The notes under the pieces are model-generated. The model was given only the letters and a program-made list of their open reading frames with translations. It was not told the DNA's origin and did not search any database. 64,000 nt of DNA from Geodermatophilus telluris. GTDB taxonomy: Bacteria; Actinomycetota; Actinomycetes; Mycobacteriales; Geodermatophilaceae. The stretch is from positions 236,297 through 300,296 of the forward strand of contig NZ_FMZF01000003.1 in NCBI RefSeq assembly GCF_900102745.1, written 5' to 3'. Positions 1 to 8,936 of this stretch are shown piece after piece. How positions within the stretch are numbered: the first letter of the stretch is position 1; each line of letters starts with the position of its first letter. The translations under genes and the position numbers were made by a program.

Positions 1-1444
1 CGTCGAAGGGTTCCTGCGCGGCGGCCACTCCGCCCTCCCCGCTGGAGGCGAGCGTCACCTCGTGCCCGAGTTCCCGCAGGAGGGACGCGTAGAAGCGGGC
101 CAGGTCCTCGTTGTCGTCGATCACCAGGACCCGCAACGACGCCGTCGGCGCAGCGGTTGAGGGCGCGGCCCCCTGGTCGGCGCCCTCCTCCGAAGACGTG
201 AGGACCGGGAGTCGGACGCTGAACACGGCTCCTCCGACGGCCGGGTCGCTGCGCGCGGTCACCGTGCCTCCGTGCGCCTCGACGATGCCGCGGACCACGG
301 CCAGCCCCAGGCCGAGGCCCTCGGGGGCGCCCCGACCGGGATCAGCCGCCCGGGTGAACGGCTCGAAGAGCGAACCGGCCAGGTCGGGGGGCAGCCCCGG
401 CCCGGTGTCGCGGACGCGCAGTTCGGCGACCTCTGCGTGGGCGGCGAGCTCGACGGTGATCGCGGCCCCGGCGGGGGTGTACTTGTAGGCGTTGTCGAGC
501 AGGTTGGCGATGGCCTGGGCGAGTCGCACGGGATCGCCGCTGACGATCACCGGCGTGCTCGGAAGGTGCAGTCCGACCGGTCTGCCCGCGGTCCCTCGGG
601 TGGACCCGGTGTCGTGGACGGCTTGCTCCACCACTGCGCGCAGGTCGATCCGCTGTCGCCGCACGGCCAGGCGTCCGGTGAGACCGCGGGCCGCGTCGAG
701 CAGGTCGTCGCTCATCCGGGTCAGCGCCCCGCTTTGTCGGTCGAGCACGTCCAGAGCCGGGTGCCCGGACAGATCCAGCGCCAGCACGTCGAGGGCCGCC
801 CGGACCGCTGCGAGCGGATTGCGCAGCTCGTGCGACAGGGTGGCCAGGAACTGGTCCTTCGCGCGGGTCTGCGCTCGGAGGGCCGCCGTGGTCATCTCGA
901 GCTGGTCGTTGAGCTCGCGCAGGCGCTGGTTGGCGTCCTGGACCTCTCGGGCCCGGGTGAAGAGGTCGGCCTCCATCTGCTCGAGCCGGGTCAACAGCGC
1001 GACCTCCCACCGCTGCCGCTCCTGGCCGGCCTCGCGGAGCCGCACCAGGTCGGTGACGTCCTGGACCCGGTGGATGACCACCGCCACCCGGCCGTCGTCG
1101 TCGAGCACCGGGGTGTTCACCGGACTCCAGTACCTCGTGACGAAGGTGCCGTCCGGCGCGCGGACGTCGTAGCGCTGCAGCGCGAGCGCGTCCGGGGAGC
1201 CGGTGCGCACGACCGTCTCCAGCGACCGGCGCAGGTTCACCACCCCGTCTGCCAGCGGGTCGTCGGGGTTGTCGGGGAACACGTCGAACATCGGCCGGCC
1301 GACCACGGCGTCGGGGTCGACGAACGTGGCCTCGGCGTAGGCCCGGTTGACCGCCAGGATCACGAAGTCCGCCGTCATGACCAGGTAGGGCGATGGCGAC
1401 GCCTGGAACAGCGCCCGGAAGTCCAGCTCGTGCGCCGACGTCAT
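1..1444 (-). CDS. Hybrid sensor histidine kinase (PAS-HisKA-HATPase-receiver), 3' end outside window
   Basis: Reading the minus strand from the ATG at 1444 gives an open frame that runs off the window after about 481 codons. It opens with a PAS domain (roughly residues 8-130, containing 'FRALFQASPSPYLVM'). A coiled-coil linker follows, then a HisKA box with the phospho-accepting His in 'LSHELRNPL' near residue 205. The HATPase has an N box 'NLLDNAYKYTP' and G boxes 'DTGPGLPP' and 'GLGLGLAVV'. A receiver domain begins near residue 435 ('VLVIDDNEDLARFY') and is cut off. No membrane segment is visible, so the kinase is probably cytosolic. The gene starts 7 bp after the response regulator stop, so the two should be co-transcribed. 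The signal is unknown. Confidence 0.9.
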   Translation of the reverse strand, partial: MTSAHELDFRALFQASPSPYLVMTADFVILAVNRAYAEATFVDPDAVVGRPMFDVFPDNPDDPLADGVVNLRRSLETVVRTGSPDALALQRYDVRAPDGTFVTRYWSPVNTPVLDDDGRVAVVIHRVQDVTDLVRLREAGQERQRWEVALLTRLEQMEADLFTRAREVQDANQRLRELNDQLEMTTAALRAQTRAKDQFLATLSHELRNPLAAVRAALDVLALDLSGHPALDVLDRQSGALTRMSDDLLDAARGLTGRLAVRRQRIDLRAVVEQAVHDTGSTRGTAGRPVGLHLPSTPVIVSGDPVRLAQAIANLLDNAYKYTPAGAAITVELAAHAEVAELRVRDTGPGLPPDLAGSLFEPFTRAADPGRGAPEGLGLGLAVVRGIVEAHGGTVTARSDPAVGGAVFSVRLPVLTSSEEGADQGAAPSTAAPTASLRVLVIDDNEDLARFYASLLRELGHEVTLASSGEGGVAAAQEPFD

Positions 1445-1451
1445 CGCCGAC

Positions 1452-2147
1452 TCACGGGTCCAGCCGGTAGCCGACGCCGCGCACGGTCACGATCCGCGGC
1501 GTCGTCACCTCGGCACGCTGCAGCTTCTGCCGCAGCCGGTAGACGTGCTCGGCCACCGTGGACGCGCTCTGCCGGTCCGCGCCTCCACCCCACACCCGCT
1601 CCAGCAACTGCTCCGGTGAGAACACCTGCCGCGGGGAGGCGGCCAGAAAGGCCAGCAGATCGTGTTCCAGGGGTCGCAACGGCAGGAGCTCGCCCTTGAC
1701 GGTCGCCTCGTGGGCCGCGGTGTCGATCACCAGGTCCCCCACCTCCACCGACGCGGTGGGGCGGGCGTCCGACGACCGGCGCAGCACGGCGCGCAGGCGA
1801 GCCGCCAGCTCCGGGAGCGAGAAGGGCTTGACCACGTAGTCGTCGGCGCCCAGCTCCAACCCCAGGACCCGGTCGCTCTCCCGGCCGCGGCCGGTCAGCA
1901 CCACCACGGGCACCGCCCGCCCGGACCGCCGCAAGCTGCGCAGCAGGTCCAGACCGTTGCCGTCGGGCAGCCCCAGATCGAGGACGACCGCGTCCACCGC
2001 ACGGTCGTCGAGCCGCTGCATCCCGGTCCGGCCATCGCCGGCGAGCACGACGTCGAACCCCTCGCGGCGCAGGAACTCCTCCGCCATCACCGCGAGATCC
2101 CGCTCGTCCTCGACCAGGACGACCACCGGCCGGACGAGCGGCCCCAC
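1452..2147 (-). CDS. OmpR/PhoB-family response regulator
   Basis: This 231-residue protein has the two-domain OmpR layout. The receiver domain (about 5-120) shows the acidic pair E13/D14, the phospho-acceptor D57 in 'VVLDLGLPDG', the switch Thr in 'VVLTGRG' and the conserved Lys in 'DDYVVKPF'. The C-terminal winged-helix domain (about 133-231) carries 'LRPLEHDLLAFLA' and ends 'IVTVRGVGYRLDP', which is typical of the family. It lies directly upstream of the hybrid kinase on the same strand and is its obvious partner. The start chosen is the GTG at 2147. The target genes cannot be deduced. Confidence 0.92.
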   Translation of the reverse strand: MGPLVRPVVVLVEDERDLAVMAEEFLRREGFDVVLAGDGRTGMQRLDDRAVDAVVLDLGLPDGNGLDLLRSLRRSGRAVPVVVLTGRGRESDRVLGLELGADDYVVKPFSLPELAARLRAVLRRSSDARPTASVEVGDLVIDTAAHEATVKGELLPLRPLEHDLLAFLAASPRQVFSPEQLLERVWGGGADRQSASTVAEHVYRLRQKLQRAEVTTPRIVTVRGVGYRLDP

Positions 2148-2355
2148 CGTGCTCCCCCCTCCGCCGGATCCGTTGATCCGACGTTGACCCGACGACCGGA
2201 CTCAACCCATCCGGGGACCGTACAACCGCCCTGGTGGGCCGGATGCCGCTCCGCACCTGACGAGGCAGGTCCGGCACCGACCCGCCGGCCCGGATCCCCG
2301 GACCCGCCACCGCGCCGAGTACCCGCTCGCGCTTCGTCCACCCGAGCGGATCACG

Positions 2356-3480
2356 ATGACCCATCCCGACCTTCCCGACGATGCCGCAGCTGCTCGTGCC
2401 CCGAGCCGTCTGCACGACGGCGGGTCGACCCAGCCTGCGGTCGAGCGCGCGCTCGGCGGGGCCGGCCAGCCGGTCGACGCGCACGTCGCTGAGGCGAGGG
2501 AGGCGCGCCGTCGCGCCGACGAGATGCTGCAGGCCGCTCAGGAGGCCACGCGCAAGGCGCAGCTGGCACGGGAGAGGGCGGACGCGTTGGACGAGCGGGC
2601 CGCACTGCTCGAGGCCAGGTCCCTGGCCCGGTTGACGCAGAGGACGCGCGCCTCGGTGCCGATCAGACCCGGCCGTGCCGTGGCCCGTCATCCGAACCCG
2701 GCGCCTGCGAACCCCGCCGAGGCGTTGGAACGACTGGGACGGCTGTCCCCGCGCGAGCTGTCGATGGACAGCTTGCTGCAGACGGTGGCCGAGCTCACCA
2801 AAGCCGTGATGCCCGGTGACCCCGAGGCCTCGGTGTCCTTCCTGGTCCGCGACCGCCCCACCACGCTGGTGAGCACCGGCCGGCTCGCCGACGACCTCGA
2901 CGAGCGCCAGTACGAACGTGACCACGGACCCTGCCTGCACGCCGCCCGCACCGGTCACATGATCCTGATCACCGACACCCGCACCGAGACCCGGTGGCGG
3001 GACTACCTGCCACGCGCGGTCGAGCGCGGCTGCCTCAGCTCCCTGTCGGTCCCGCTGCCCATCGACCAGGAAGACCGGGTCACCGCGACGTTGAACATCT
3101 ACGCCCGCCAGGCCGACGCGTTCGACGAGGACAGCCGTGCCCTGGCCAGCCGCATCGCGCCCTACGTCGCCGTCGCCGCCGGCAACCTGCACCTCTACCA
3201 GCGCGCCCGGGACAAGGCCGACAACCTGCAGATGGCGCTCGACTCCCGCGCCGTCATCGAGCAGGGCAAGGGAGTGCTCATCGAGCGCTACAAGCTGACA
3301 CCCGACCAGGCCTTCCAGCTGCTGGCCCGGGCGTCGATGAACGGCAACCGGAAGCTGCGCGACGTCGCCGACCACCTCATCCGCACCGGCGAGCTCCTCG
3401 GGACGGCGCCGCACGGCGACGACGGCCGCCTCGGCCCTCGCCGCGGGCACCGCGGCCGAGAAGCCCCGGAGCACCCCTGA
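2356..3480 (+). CDS. GAF and ANTAR domain protein (putative RNA-binding antiterminator)
   Basis: The 374-residue product begins with a charged, Ala/Arg/Glu-rich segment (about 35-95) that should form a coiled coil. A GAF domain follows (about 125-270; 'MPGDPEASVSFLVRDRP', 'DHGPCLHAARTG'). An ANTAR domain comes next (about 280-345), with the family pattern 'DSRAVIEQGKGVLIER' and 'LARASMNGNRKLRDVA'. ANTAR domains bind paired RNA hairpins to prevent termination, and GAF-ANTAR proteins are common in actinobacteria as stress or redox sensors. It is divergent from the two-component pair, but a link is only inference. The ligand and RNA target are unknown. Confidence 0.9.
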   Translation: MTHPDLPDDAAAARAPSRLHDGGSTQPAVERALGGAGQPVDAHVAEAREARRRADEMLQAAQEATRKAQLARERADALDERAALLEARSLARLTQRTRASVPIRPGRAVARHPNPAPANPAEALERLGRLSPRELSMDSLLQTVAELTKAVMPGDPEASVSFLVRDRPTTLVSTGRLADDLDERQYERDHGPCLHAARTGHMILITDTRTETRWRDYLPRAVERGCLSSLSVPLPIDQEDRVTATLNIYARQADAFDEDSRALASRIAPYVAVAAGNLHLYQRARDKADNLQMALDSRAVIEQGKGVLIERYKLTPDQAFQLLARASMNGNRKLRDVADHLIRTGELLGTAPHGDDGRLGPRRGHRGREAPEHP

Positions 3481-3614
3481 TCAGCCGCTGGTCGGGAGGA
3501 AGGCAGGCGATGACACAGGACCAGGTCGTCGCTGCCACACTCGCCGCCGGCCGACCATCCGGTGGCGCGGCACCCGCCGATCGCGGCGAGCGGAGATCGG
3601 GCGGAGCGGTGGCG

Positions 3615-3755
3615 TCACGCTCCACTGCTTCGTCGACGCACGTGCTGGTCGAAGAGCATCCCGAGCACGAGGGCGGGCGGGTCGCGGCCCAGCAGGTCGT
3701 CGGCGGCGCCGTCCCGGGTGGTGCGCAGGGTCGGCACGCCCGCATCGTGCCCCAC
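3615..3755 (-). pseudogene. Remnant of an HhH-GPD-type base-excision repair protein (N-terminal fragment)
   Basis: In the 362-base gap between the ANTAR gene and the amidohydrolase, a 46-codon minus-strand frame from the GTG at 3755 contains 'ADDLLGRDPPALVLGMLFDQ'. This closely resembles the N-terminus of actinobacterial HhH-GPD-family repair proteins (pattern AD-LL--DPLALL-GMLLDQQ). The family is normally about 190 residues with a helix-hairpin-helix and a catalytic Asp further on; here a stop follows after 'HVRRRSSGA' and nothing downstream continues the domain. I therefore read it as a decayed fragment. The rest of 3481-3842 holds nothing else I recognise. Similarity is judged by eye only. 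Confidence 0.55.
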
Positions 3756-3842
3756 CGCTTCCCCGGGAGGCGCCGCCCGGCCGCGGGTGCTCCGGGGCTT
3801 CCGGCACTGGCGTCCCGGCGTCGGCCTGCCACGGTGCTCGGC

Positions 3843-5000
3843 ATGATCGCGCTGCGCGCCGACCGGGTGTACCGCGGACCCGGCGCCTGGGGTCCCGGTG
3901 CCGTGCTCGTCGAGGGCGGCGTCGTCGCCGACGTGTGCACCGACGGGGGCGGCCTGCCGCCCGACGTCACGGACCTCGGCGACGTCACCGTGCTCCCGGG
4001 TCTGGTCGACTGCCACGTGCACCTGGGGTTCGACTGCTCGGCCGACGTGGTCACCCCGCTGCTCCACGACGGGAACGACGTCCTGCTGCGGCGGATGGCG
4101 GACCACGCGCGCACCGCCCTGGCCGCCGGCGTCACGACGGTGCGCGACCTCGGGGACCGCCGGTTCCTGTCCCTGGCGCTCCGCGACGCGCTGCGGGCGG
4201 AGCCGTCCTCGGGTCCGGAGCTGCTGGTGTCGGGACCGCCGCTGACCAGGACCCGCGGGCACTGCTGGTTCCTGGGCGGTGAGGCCGACACGACCGAGCA
4301 GCTGCGCGCCGCCGTCCGCGACCGGGCCGAGCGCGGCTGCGACGTCGTGAAGGTCATGGCGACCGGCGGGGCCCTCACCCCGGGCTTCGGCCTCCACGAG
4401 TCCCAGTACGACGTCGAGCACCTCGCTGCCGTGGTGGCGGAGGCCCGTGCCGTCGGGCTGCCGGTCGCGGCCCACGCGCACGGTCCGGCGGGCATCCGGG
4501 ACAGCGTGGCGGCCGGCGTGGACAGCGTCGAGCACTGCTCGTGGTTCACCGCCGACGGCGTCGACGTCGACTGGGGCGTCGCCCGGCGGATGGCCGACGA
4601 CGGCGTCGTCGTGGGCGCCACGCTCGGCCGGCGGCCCGGTGCCGCGCCCCTGCCCGCGGTCGCCCAGCGCCTGGAGGGCTACCTCGCCACGGTCGCCGAC
4701 CTCGTCGGTCTGGGGGTGACGGTGGTGGCCGGCACGGACGGCGGCGTGAGCCCGGGCAAGCCCCACGACGTCCTGCCCCTCGGCATCGTCGCGCTGACCG
4801 ACCGCGGGGTCGCCCTCGACGACGCGCTGGCCACCGCGACCACCTCGGCCGCCGCGGCGTGCGGCGTCGGCGGGCGCAAGGGCCGCCTCGCGCGGGGGTA
4901 CGACGCGGACCTCCTAGTCGTGCGGGGCGACCCCCGCCGCGACCCGGCGGCGCTGCTCGAGGTCGACCGCGTCTACCGCGCCGGAGTCCGCGTCCGCTGA
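3843..5000 (+). CDS. Metal-dependent amidohydrolase family protein
   Basis: This 385-residue protein has the amidohydrolase-superfamily metal signature. The first HxH is H58/H60 ('GLVDCHVHLGF'). A Lys lies in 'DVVKVMATGG', later His residues in 'VAAHAHGP' and 'SVEHCSWF', and the catalytic Asp in 'VVAGTDGG'. The C-terminal strand 'GYDADLLVVRGDP' closes the small beta domain. The overall pattern resembles the imidazolonepropionase/Xaa-Pro dipeptidase-like (prolidase) subgroup. The substrate is unknown. The open frame continues upstream without a stop, but the ATG at 3843 is where homologous sequence begins. The 3' end overlaps the convergent MFS gene by 28 bp. Confidence 0.85.
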   Translation: MIALRADRVYRGPGAWGPGAVLVEGGVVADVCTDGGGLPPDVTDLGDVTVLPGLVDCHVHLGFDCSADVVTPLLHDGNDVLLRRMADHARTALAAGVTTVRDLGDRRFLSLALRDALRAEPSSGPELLVSGPPLTRTRGHCWFLGGEADTTEQLRAAVRDRAERGCDVVKVMATGGALTPGFGLHESQYDVEHLAAVVAEARAVGLPVAAHAHGPAGIRDSVAAGVDSVEHCSWFTADGVDVDWGVARRMADDGVVVGATLGRRPGAAPLPAVAQRLEGYLATVADLVGLGVTVVAGTDGGVSPGKPHDVLPLGIVALTDRGVALDDALATATTSAAAACGVGGRKGRLARGYDADLLVVRGDPRRDPAALLEVDRVYRAGVRVR

Positions 5001-6139
5001 GGAGGTCTGCGGGGGTCGGGCAGCGTGCGGAACAGCAGCCAGGTCAGCGCCTGCACCGCGACGAGCGGCGCCAGGGCGGTCTGCAGGGAGGTGGCGTCGG
5101 CGATGCTGCCGAGCAGGGGGCTGGCCAGGCCGCCGATGCTGACGGTCAGGCCGAGGGTGATCCCGCTGGCGGTGCCGATCCGCGAGGGTAGGTAGTCCTG
5201 GGCGAGGGTGACCTGCAGCGAGAAGGGGACGTAGAGGCCGGCCGAGGTGAGCGCCACGAAGGGGTAGAGCGCGGGTCCCGGCACGAACACCACGCCGGCG
5301 ACCGCGCCGATCGCGAGCAGGTACGACCAGCGGCAGACCGCGACCCGGCCGAAGCGGTCGGCCAGCGCGCCGCCGAGCACGGCGCCGACCGCGCCGCCGG
5401 CGTAGAGCACGAACAGCGCCGCGGTGCCCGCCGCGGTGCCGCCGCCCGTGCGCTCGGCGGCGTGCAGCGAGAGGAACGTGCTCAGCCCGACGAAGACGAC
5501 CGAGCGGCAGACCACGGCCAGCGACAGCCGCACGAAGGACGCCCGGTCGTCCTCCCGGACGGCGGCCGCCGCAGCGTCCCCGGCGGCCCGCCACCGGTGC
5601 AGCGCGGACAGCACCGGCAGGAACACCGCGATGCCGGCCAGGGCCGGCAGCACCAGCAGCGGGGTCAGCCGCAGCCCGCCGGTGCCCACGACGGCGGCGA
5701 CCAGCAGCGGGGACGTCGCGAAGCCCAGGTTGCCGCCGACGGAGAACCAGGCCATCGCGCTGTGGCTGTTCCCGCTGGCCAGCCGGGCCACCCGGGCGGA
5801 CTCGGGGTGGTAGGCGGCCACCCCCACGCCGGAGACCGCGACGCACGCCAGCGTGAGCGCGTAGGAGCCGCCCAGCCCGCTCAGCGCGATGCCGAGGCCG
5901 CCCAGCAGCGTGGCGACCGGCAGCAGCCAGGGCATCGCCCGGCGGTCGGTGAGGAGACCGAACGCAGGCTGGGCGACCGACGACAGCACCGAGGCGGCGA
6001 GCACCAGGCCTGCGGCGGCGGCGTAGTCGTAGTCCCGCTCGGCGACGAAGTACGGGACCAGGGCCGCCACGGCGCCCTGGTAGACGTCGACGCAGGCGTG
6101 GCCGACGGACAGCAGCGCGATCGACGTCCTCCGGTGCAC
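4973..6139 (-). CDS. MFS transporter, fosmidomycin-resistance (Fsr)-like
   Basis: The 388-residue membrane protein has about 12 hydrophobic segments. The N-terminus 'SVGHACVDVYQGAVAALVPY' with 'FGLLTDRRAMPW' is characteristic of the Fsr branch of the major facilitator superfamily. The motif 'VAAYHPESARVARLASG' also fits that branch, whose members export small drugs or metabolites. I chose the GTG at 6139 because the upstream in-frame extension is Arg-rich and unlike the family. It is convergent with the amidohydrolase and divergent from the SDR gene at 6238. The substrate is unknown. Confidence 0.82.
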   Translation of the reverse strand: MHRRTSIALLSVGHACVDVYQGAVAALVPYFVAERDYDYAAAAGLVLAASVLSSVAQPAFGLLTDRRAMPWLLPVATLLGGLGIALSGLGGSYALTLACVAVSGVGVAAYHPESARVARLASGNSHSAMAWFSVGGNLGFATSPLLVAAVVGTGGLRLTPLLVLPALAGIAVFLPVLSALHRWRAAGDAAAAAVREDDRASFVRLSLAVVCRSVVFVGLSTFLSLHAAERTGGGTAAGTAALFVLYAGGAVGAVLGGALADRFGRVAVCRWSYLLAIGAVAGVVFVPGPALYPFVALTSAGLYVPFSLQVTLAQDYLPSRIGTASGITLGLTVSIGGLASPLLGSIADATSLQTALAPLVAVQALTWLLFRTLPDPRRPPQRTRTPAR

Positions 6140-6237
6140 CCCGCCATGCTCGGGGCGCGGCCGCCTGTCGGCCCGGCGCGCTCGCGCGCGGGCCCGGCGC
6201 GGTGGCGCGCCGCGCCCGCCCGGGTGAGGCTCCACCG

Positions 6238-7179
6238 GTGAGGATCCTGGTGACGGGGGCGTCGGGCTTCGTCGGCAGCCGGCTGGCCACCGCGCTGGAC
6301 GCGGAGGGCCACGACGTCCGGGCGATGACCCGGCACCCGGAGCGCTACCGCGGGGCGGGCACCCCGGTCGCCGGCGACGTCGGCGACGAGGAGTCGCTGC
6401 GCGCGGCCCTGGACGGCTGCGAGGCGGCGTACTACCTGGTGCACTCGCTCGCCGACCCGGACTTCGAGCGCACGGACGCCGCGGCCGCCCGGGCCTTCGC
6501 GCGGGCGGCGGCCGCGACGGGCACCGGGCGCATCGTCTACCTGGGCGGCCTGGGCCGCGACGCGGACACCCTCTCCCCGCACCTGCGCAGCCGCCGCCAG
6601 GTCGAGCGGCTGCTGGGCGAGACCGGCGTGCCGGTCACCGTGCTGCGCGCCGGCATCGTCGTCGGCCACGGCGGCGTCTCGTGGGAGCTGACCCGCCAGC
6701 TGGTGGCCCACCTGCCGGCGATGGTCACCCCCCGCTGGGTGCGCACCCGGACCCAGCCGATCGCGGTCGCCGACGTCATCCGCTACCTCGTGGGCGTGCT
6801 CGGGGTGCCGGGGACCGCGGGCCGGGTGTACGAGGTGGGCGGCCCCGAGGTGCTGTCCTACCTCGAGATGCTCACCCGGGTGGCCCTCGTCCAGAACCGG
6901 CACCTCTTCGTCGTCCCGGTGCCGCTGCTCAGCCCGCGGCTGTCCTCCCGCTGGCTGGCGCTGGTCACCGACGTCGACGTCGCGACCGGCCGGTCGCTCA
7001 TCGACTCGATGACCAACGAGGTCGTCGTCACCGACGACTCCATCCGCTCGGTGGTGCCCTTCGAGCCGATGGACTACGACCGGATGGTCCTCGAGGCGCT
7101 CGTCGAACGGGCCCACGAGCACCGGCGGCAGGGCCGCGGGCAGCGGGCCGGGTGGCTCAGCCGCGGAGCCCGCCGGTGA
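6238..7179 (+). CDS. NAD(P)-binding atypical SDR (NmrA/DUF2867-like)
   Basis: This 313-residue protein opens with a Rossmann motif 'ILVTGASGFVGSRLATAL'. It continues with 'GDVGDEESLRAALDGCEAAY', 'YLGGLGRD' and 'RAGIVVGHGGVSWE', the layout of atypical short-chain dehydrogenases that often sense or use NAD(P)H. The classical Tyr-x3-Lys pair is not evident. The GTG at 6238 follows a GGGTGAGG ribosome-binding sequence and avoids an unlikely 12-residue extension. Its stop overlaps the start of the CPBP protease gene (GTGA), so the two are translationally coupled. Substrate unknown. Confidence 0.8.
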   Translation: MRILVTGASGFVGSRLATALDAEGHDVRAMTRHPERYRGAGTPVAGDVGDEESLRAALDGCEAAYYLVHSLADPDFERTDAAAARAFARAAAATGTGRIVYLGGLGRDADTLSPHLRSRRQVERLLGETGVPVTVLRAGIVVGHGGVSWELTRQLVAHLPAMVTPRWVRTRTQPIAVADVIRYLVGVLGVPGTAGRVYEVGGPEVLSYLEMLTRVALVQNRHLFVVPVPLLSPRLSSRWLALVTDVDVATGRSLIDSMTNEVVVTDDSIRSVVPFEPMDYDRMVLEALVERAHEHRRQGRGQRAGWLSRGARR

Positions 7180-7946
7180 CCGCGGCGCGGCGCGGGCTGC
7201 ACGGCCCGGTCGTCCGGTGGCTGCGACGGACGCTCGTCGACCGGGTGCCCCGCGACCACCGCGAGTCCGACGCCGCCTTCCGCCGCCGGCGGCGGATCAC
7301 CGCCGGCACCGCGGTGACCGGCGCCACCCTGCTCGGGGTGTCGCTGTCCCAGCCGCCGGACTCGCCGCGGTTCTACGGACTGACGCTCGCCGTCGCCGGC
7401 ACCTGGGTGGCCGGCGGGCTGGCCTCCGGGCCGCTGCACCTGGGCTGGACCTTCGGCCGGGACACCGCGCTCCGGCGTCCGCTGGCCACGCCGCTGCTCA
7501 CCGGCGTGGCCGCCTTCGGCGCGTTCTACGGCGCCGCGCTGGTCGCCCGGCGGATCCCGGTCCTCGACCGGGCCCTCACGTCGGTGCTCCGCTACGCCCA
7601 CCAGGGGTCCTTCCCGCTGGTGCTGACGACGACGCTGGCCAACGGCGTGGCCGAGGAGGTCTTCTTCCGCGGGGCGCTGTACGCCGCGGTCGGCGTCGAC
7701 CGGCCGGTGCTCACGTCGACGGCCGTCTACGGGCTGGCCACCACCGCCACGCGCAACCCGGCGCTCGTGCTGGCCAGCATCGTCATGGGCCTGCTCTTCG
7801 GGCTGCAGCGGCAGGCCACCGGCGGCATCCAGGCACCGGTCCTGACCCACCTGGCCTGGTCGGTGCTCATGCTGCGCCACCTCCCCCCGCTGTTCGCCGA
7901 CCGGCCCGCGCTCGACGACCCCCGGCCGGGCCCGGGGCCCGGCTGA
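7176..7946 (+). CDS. CPBP-family intramembrane metalloprotease
   Basis: The 256-residue polytopic protein carries the CPBP/Abi glutamate motif in 'NGVAEEVFFRGALYAAVG' (about residues 153-170). Later family elements are 'ASIVMGLLFGLQRQATGG' and 'APVLTHLAWSVLML', with a His in the last membrane helix. CPBP proteases include eukaryotic Rce1-type CAAX proteases and bacterial proteins linked to bacteriocin immunity or regulated proteolysis. Here the only context is the coupled upstream SDR. The GTG start overlaps that gene's stop by 4 bp. Confidence 0.85.
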   Translation: MTAARRGLHGPVVRWLRRTLVDRVPRDHRESDAAFRRRRRITAGTAVTGATLLGVSLSQPPDSPRFYGLTLAVAGTWVAGGLASGPLHLGWTFGRDTALRRPLATPLLTGVAAFGAFYGAALVARRIPVLDRALTSVLRYAHQGSFPLVLTTTLANGVAEEVFFRGALYAAVGVDRPVLTSTAVYGLATTATRNPALVLASIVMGLLFGLQRQATGGIQAPVLTHLAWSVLMLRHLPPLFADRPALDDPRPGPGPG

Positions 7947-7976
7947 GCGGCGGGCCCGCCCGCCGCGCCGGAGGCC

Positions 7977-8330
7977 TCAGAGCTGCAGGACCGCCGCGGC
8001 GGTGAGGTAGGCCGCGGACACCCCTCGGGGGTCGTGCAGGTCCCCGGGGTCGGCCACGGCCGCCCGGGCCCGGGCCCGCAGAGCGGTCCCGGGGTCCTCG
8101 GCGACCAGGTCGGCGCAGAGCCCCTCGACGGCGACCCGGGTGTCGTGCCCGTCCAGGTCGTCGAGGACGAGGCCGTCGTGCAGCAGCTGCGCCACCTCGC
8201 GGAACACCTCACGGGCCGCCTCGGGGTCCACGCCGGGGCGCGACCGGGCGACCTCCTCCGCGGCCGCCAGGAAACGGTCGAGGTACGGGCCCGCCGAGCG
8301 CGCCGACACGCCGGGAGCATCCCAGCGCAC
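7977..8330 (-). CDS. Hypothetical protein, helical
   Basis: I do not recognise this 117-residue product. It is Ala/Arg/Asp-rich and probably all-helical, with segments such as '[18 protein letters not shown]' and '[20 protein letters not shown]'. There is no signal peptide, membrane helix or metal motif. The GTG at 8330 is the most plausible start; a second GTG lies seven codons downstream. It is divergent from dtd, with 76 bp between the starts. The start and even the reality of the gene are moderately uncertain, though codon-position GC bias favours this frame. Confidence 0.55.
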   Translation of the reverse strand: MRWDAPGVSARSAGPYLDRFLAAAEEVARSRPGVDPEAAREVFREVAQLLHDGLVLDDLDGHDTRVAVEGLCADLVAEDPGTALRARARAAVADPGDLHDPRGVSAAYLTAAAVLQL

Positions 8331-8406
8331 CCCACGGGCGGGCAACGCGATCGCGCCCCCGGCCACCGCGGGGGTGGTCCCGCAGGGGATCGCGGAGGAT
8401 GGGCCG

Positions 8407-8838
8407 GTGCGGGCGGTGCTGAGCAGGGTGTCGTCGGCGTCGGTGACCGTCGACGGTGCCGTCGTCGGGGAGGTCGGCCGGGGGCTGCTGGCGCTGGTCG
8501 GCGTCGGCCGGGACGACGACGCCGGCCGCGCGCGGGCGCTGGCCCGCAAGGTGCACGAGCTGCGGGTGTTCCCCACCGACGACGGCGCCCGGTCGGCCGC
8601 GGACCTCGGCCTGCCGGTGCTGGTGGTGAGCCAGTTCACCCTCTACGCCGACACGCGCAAGGGCCGGCGCCCCTCCTGGGACGGCGCCGCACCCGGCGAG
8701 CTCGCCGAACCGCTGGTCGCGGAGGTCGTCGCGGAGCTGCGGCGACGCGGCGGCACGGTCGAGACCGGGGTGTTCGGAGCACGCATGGCGGTCGCTTCCG
8801 TCAACGACGGACCGATGACCTTGCTGCTGGAGGTCTGA
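8407..8838 (+). CDS. dtd: D-aminoacyl-tRNA deacylase
   Basis: The 143-residue protein matches Dtd in length and in both signature motifs: '[17 protein letters not shown]' and the C-terminal '[11 protein letters not shown]', which corresponds to the Gly-cisPro (NxGPxT) substrate-gating motif. Dtd hydrolyses D-aminoacyl-tRNA, and glycyl-tRNA(Ala), to keep D-amino acids out of proteins. The N-terminus '[17 protein letters not shown]' is standard, supporting the GTG at 8407 as the start. It stands alone upstream of the sigB promoter region. Confidence 0.95.
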   Translation: MRAVLSRVSSASVTVDGAVVGEVGRGLLALVGVGRDDDAGRARALARKVHELRVFPTDDGARSAADLGLPVLVVSQFTLYADTRKGRRPSWDGAAPGELAEPLVAEVVAELRRRGGTVETGVFGARMAVASVNDGPMTLLLEV

Positions 8839-8910
8839 CCCCGCGACCGGGTGGGTACCGATGGTGACCGAACACACCACCTGTGGTCCCGCTGTGAATC
8901 CCGGGGGTGT

Positions 8911-8936
8911 GGAACACGGTCCCCGTCGTGACCGTT
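8911..8936 (+). promoter_or_regulatory. Candidate ECF (SigH/SigR/SigE-type) promoter of sigB
   Basis: In the 236-bp region before sigB, GGAAC at 8911-8915 is followed after 18 bp by GTT (CGTT at 8933-8936). GGAA(C/T)-N18-GTT is the form recognised by SigH/SigR-type stress sigma factors. In Mycobacterium tuberculosis sigB is known to be transcribed from such a promoter. Conservation here would make sigB part of a sigma cascade. The match is by eye. Confidence 0.5.

Noticed and set aside
1441..3474. 677-codon open frame on the minus strand
   Set aside because: It is a shadow of the response regulator and ANTAR genes in high-GC DNA. Its translation is low-complexity Arg/Gly/Ala sequence with no domain.
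3481..3807. 108-codon minus-strand frame in the ANTAR-amidohydrolase gap
   Set aside because: Pro/Arg/Gly-rich, no ribosome site, and a different frame from the glycosylase remnant.
3510..3842. ATG at 3510 with good ribosome site, in frame with the amidohydrolase
   Set aside because: The 111-residue extension has no similarity to the family and covers the decayed glycosylase fragment. The ATG at 3843 begins the conserved domain.
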